Source of the DNA: an uncultured Collinsella sp. | Lineage (GTDB): Bacteria; Actinomycetota; Coriobacteriia; Coriobacteriales; Coriobacteriaceae | Length of the DNA stretch: 64,000 nucleotides | NCBI GenBank assembly: GCA_900762355.1 | Contig: CAAFGE010000032.1 | Location: forward strand, 1 to 64,000 | Direction of reading: 5' to 3' | In this document: positions 62,264-64,000 of the stretch, piece after piece | Layout of the letters: each line of letters starts with the position of its first letter | Numbering within the stretch: the first letter of the stretch is position 1 | The notes under the pieces: generated by a model | Told to the model about the DNA's origin: nothing | Databases searched by the model: none | What the model saw: only the letters and a program-made list of their open reading frames with translations | Position numbers and translations under genes: made by a program

Positions 62264-63334
62264 ATGTCGCTCGTTTTGGATATTAAGAAACGTTATCCCG
62301 GGTTTATGCTCGACATACAGCTTGAGGCCGGCGAGGAGCGCGTGGCGCTGCTGGGCGCCTCGGGTTGCGGCAAGAGCTGTACGCTGCGCTGCATCGCCGG
62401 CGTGGAGACGCCCGACGAGGGCAAGATCGTCGTCAACGGCGTGACCTTTTTTGACTCGGAGGCGGGCATCAACCTGTCGCCCCAGGAGCGAAAATGCGCC
62501 CTGTTGTTCCAAAACTATCAGCTGTTCCCCAACATGACGGTGGCCGATAACGTATGCGCCGGTGTAAAGGGCGCGGGCGACGCCGCCGTGCGCAAAAAGC
62601 TCGCCGAGCGCTATCTGAGCATTTTCGGTCTAGCCGATTTTGCCGACCGCTATCCCGCACGACTTTCGGGCGGTCAGCAGCAACGTGTGGCGCTTGCGCG
62701 CATGGTGGCGGCGCATCCGGGCATCTTTATGTTCGACGAGCCCATGAGCGCACTCGATTCCTATCTTAAGAGCGCCCTCGAACAGAACATGCTCGACCTG
62801 TTCGATGTGTGCAACCGCACCGTGCTCTACGTGAGCCACGATATCGACGAGGCATGTCGCCTGTGCCAGCGTATCTGCGTGATGCATGATGGGCATGTTG
62901 AGGAGATCGGCTCCGTCGAGGACGTGGTCCGCCGTCCGCAGACGCTGGCGGCACTGCGCCTGACGGGGTGCAAGAACACAAGCCGGGCGCGCAAGGTCGG
63001 CGACGAGGAAGTCGAGGCTCTCGACTGGGGCATGAGCTTTAACGTGGGTCGTGAGGTTCCCGATACTGTGGCGTTCCTGGGCATTCGCGCAAGCTACTTC
63101 CATGTTGACAATCGCGCTGAGCGGGGGCGCAACAGCTATGATTTGCACGTGGCCCGTGTGAGCGATTCGCGCTTTGAGCGGCTGGTATTGCTGGACGTGC
63201 CGCGCGCTGATGCGCCCACGCGTCTGCAGTGGAAGGTCAACAAAGTGGGCGTGCCTGCCGACGAGCTACCGCAAGCAGGCGAGACGCTGCGCATGCATTT
63301 CGATGCCAGCAGGATTCATCTGGTTTGTCGTTAG
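62264..63334 (+). CDS. modC: Molybdate ABC transporter ATP-binding protein ModC
   Basis: The ATPase of the molybdate importer. The 356 residues have Walker A GASGCGKSCTLRC, Q-loop LFQNYQLFPNMTV, signature LSGGQQQRVALAR, Walker B FMFDEPMSALD and the H-loop SHDIDEA. About 120 residues follow the ATPase domain and may form a divergent TOBE/MOP domain. It starts 3 nt after modB. Confidence 0.94.
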   Translation: MSLVLDIKKRYPGFMLDIQLEAGEERVALLGASGCGKSCTLRCIAGVETPDEGKIVVNGVTFFDSEAGINLSPQERKCALLFQNYQLFPNMTVADNVCAGVKGAGDAAVRKKLAERYLSIFGLADFADRYPARLSGGQQQRVALARMVAAHPGIFMFDEPMSALDSYLKSALEQNMLDLFDVCNRTVLYVSHDIDEACRLCQRICVMHDGHVEEIGSVEDVVRRPQTLAALRLTGCKNTSRARKVGDEEVEALDWGMSFNVGREVPDTVAFLGIRASYFHVDNRAERGRNSYDLHVARVSDSRFERLVLLDVPRADAPTRLQWKVNKVGVPADELPQAGETLRMHFDASRIHLVCR

Positions 63335-63341
63335 GGCAGAG

Positions 63342-63382
63342 GGCGGGCTGTCGAGGATTCTCGGCAGCCCGCCGTTTCGTTC
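63342..63382 (+). terminator. Terminator of the mod operon
   Basis: A 13-bp stem (GGCGGGCTGTCGA with its complement, one G-T pair) and a 6-nt loop, followed by GTTTCGTT. Confidence 0.75.
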
Positions 63383-63540
63383 CCTACCGTTCGCCGAATG
63401 TAGAATGGTGATTAATTATCAAGCAAGATAATAATTTATTAAAAGGCAACGGGTACCTCTGTCGTACGAATGTCAACGGTGTTCGCATGGTCGATGACCG
63501 TTGATATAGTTGACCTCAACTTGTAAAGGAGGGTGCGCAC

Positions 63541-63609
63541 ATGCCGCAGACGACATACATTCGCCGCGTTGCCGCGCGCGCCCTGTATACGGCTCGGAGT
63601 CGCATATGA
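63541..63609 (+). CDS. Putative 22-codon leader ORF
   Basis: ATG 63541 follows AAAGGAGGG by about 8 nt, an excellent ribosome-binding site. The peptide starts MPQTTYIRRVAAR and ends TARSRI, with five arginines, and stops 160 nt before the next gene. A short inverted repeat (GTTGA-CC-TCAAC) lies in the presumed promoter region just upstream. It may be a regulatory leader peptide. Confidence 0.4.
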   Translation: MPQTTYIRRVAARALYTARSRI

Positions 63610-63669
63610 GCGGGTATGTTCACGGCTCCGGGAGAGACGACGCACAACTAAATAATCGACCGCAAAGCA

Positions 63670-63765
63670 GGTTCCCCAAAATTCCGGGTTTAGGCGCGGC
63701 TGGGTTTTCGCCACCCACCGTGCAGCAATACCGTAGCTATTCATTTTTGGTTCGAGAGGGGAACC
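63670..63765 (+). promoter_or_regulatory. RBS-sequestering pairing upstream of dehydratase gene
   Basis: GGTTCCCC (63670-63677) is a perfect complement of GGGGAACC (63758-63765), which contains the Shine-Dalgarno of the next gene. Between them lies hairpin TGGGT-TTTCGCC-ACCCA (63701-63717). The layout suggests control of translation initiation. No known riboswitch class was recognised. Confidence 0.45.
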
Positions 63766-63768
63766 GTC

Positions 63769-64000
63769 ATGGCTGAAGAATTTGATTTCCATCCGATGTG
63801 GGAGAGCCTCGGCATGAATCTTGCCGACCACGACATGCTGCTGGGCGCCGTGGGTCAGATGTACGGCGATATGTTCCTGACGCAGAACAATCGCCCCAAG
63901 TCCACGTCCTACCTGGACTTTGTGGCCACCAACATCCATAGCGGTCGCATTAAGGAGATGCTCGACAAGAAGGAGGCCGGCGAGGCCACCAAGATTGTTG
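63769..64000 (+). CDS. 2-hydroxyacyl-CoA dehydratase family protein (partial)
   Basis: The first 77 codons of a protein of the HgdB/BcrC/FldBC family, running off the window. MWESLGMNLADHDMLL, YGDMFLTQNNRPKSTSYLDF and HSGRIKEML match the N-terminal region of these Fe-S enzymes, which dehydrate 2-hydroxyacyl-CoAs in amino-acid fermentation or act as related reductases. ATG 63769 has GAGAGGGG about 7 nt upstream. The exact substrate cannot be judged from this fragment. Confidence 0.75.
   Translation, partial: MAEEFDFHPMWESLGMNLADHDMLLGAVGQMYGDMFLTQNNRPKSTSYLDFVATNIHSGRIKEMLDKKEAGEATKIV

Noticed and set aside
63630..63680. Glycine-riboswitch-like GGGAGAGAC in the dehydratase leader
   Set aside because: Only the short GGGAGAGAC block matches; the expected CCGAAGGGGCAA-type partner is absent.

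Overview
The window is about 60% GC and gene-dense. Gene content and order point to a Coriobacteriia actinobacterium, most likely a gut Collinsella or close relative. This placement is an inference from the following: a division and cell-wall cluster with no ftsA but with SepF and DivIVA downstream, a short anaerobic-type ThiC, TTG/GTG starts, and a partial 2-hydroxyacyl-CoA dehydratase family gene. The first 20 bases are the 3' end of the standard Illumina adapter. The window therefore begins at an untrimmed contig end rather than at natural sequence.

Layout: (1) 90-15580 is a dcw cluster in one direction: mraZ, rsmH, an FtsL-like gene, ftsI, murF, mraY, murD, ftsW, murG, murC, murB, ftsQ, ftsZ; murE is not in it. 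(2) 15791-21027 holds pgeF, translationally coupled to pstS, then pstC, pstA, pstB and phoU (high-affinity phosphate uptake). (3) 21147-23706 is yggS, sepF, yggT and divIVA, the usual post-ftsZ division genes. (4) 23874-26427, minus strand, has a nitroreductase and a Pit phosphate transporter with a DUF47/PhoU-like partner. (5) 26678-36000 is a mixed housekeeping stretch: a small protein behind an SOS-box-like promoter, a BI-1 membrane protein, a PARG-like TIGR02452 protein, an SGNH hydrolase, a pentapeptide-repeat protein, thiD, thiC with a TPP riboswitch, yaaA and an M18 aminopeptidase. (6) 36150-44593 contains polA, a Cof-type HAD phosphatase, argG and argH with an unusual long leader and a small ORF between them, and ndk. 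(7) 44771-57707 contains rpiB, a UPF0597 protein, rpsA, the RNase P RNA, an IMPACT-family protein, metY, an MFS pump, xpt, an RF-like rescue protein, a lipid kinase and a CLC transporter. (8) 57918-63334 is a molybdenum block: moeA, moaB/mog, modA, an unusual modB with a large N-terminal outer domain, and modC. (9) A 2-hydroxyacyl-CoA dehydratase family gene starts at 63769 and runs off the end.

Most transcription units end in strong hairpins. Several gaps carry much longer inverted repeats, two of which share a core and look like one dispersed repeat family. No tRNA, rRNA, CRISPR array, transposase or prophage gene was recognised.

The most interesting items are: the argG leader (arginine-rich 24-codon ORF, hairpin over its arginine codons and stop, mutually exclusive downstream pairings); the leader of the dehydratase gene (22-codon ORF plus a segment that can pair with the ribosome-binding site); the ModB fusion; a palindromic operator at the mod promoter; a LexA-box-like site inside the promoter of a small conserved-looking gene; and a yggT gene that seems to start at ATC.
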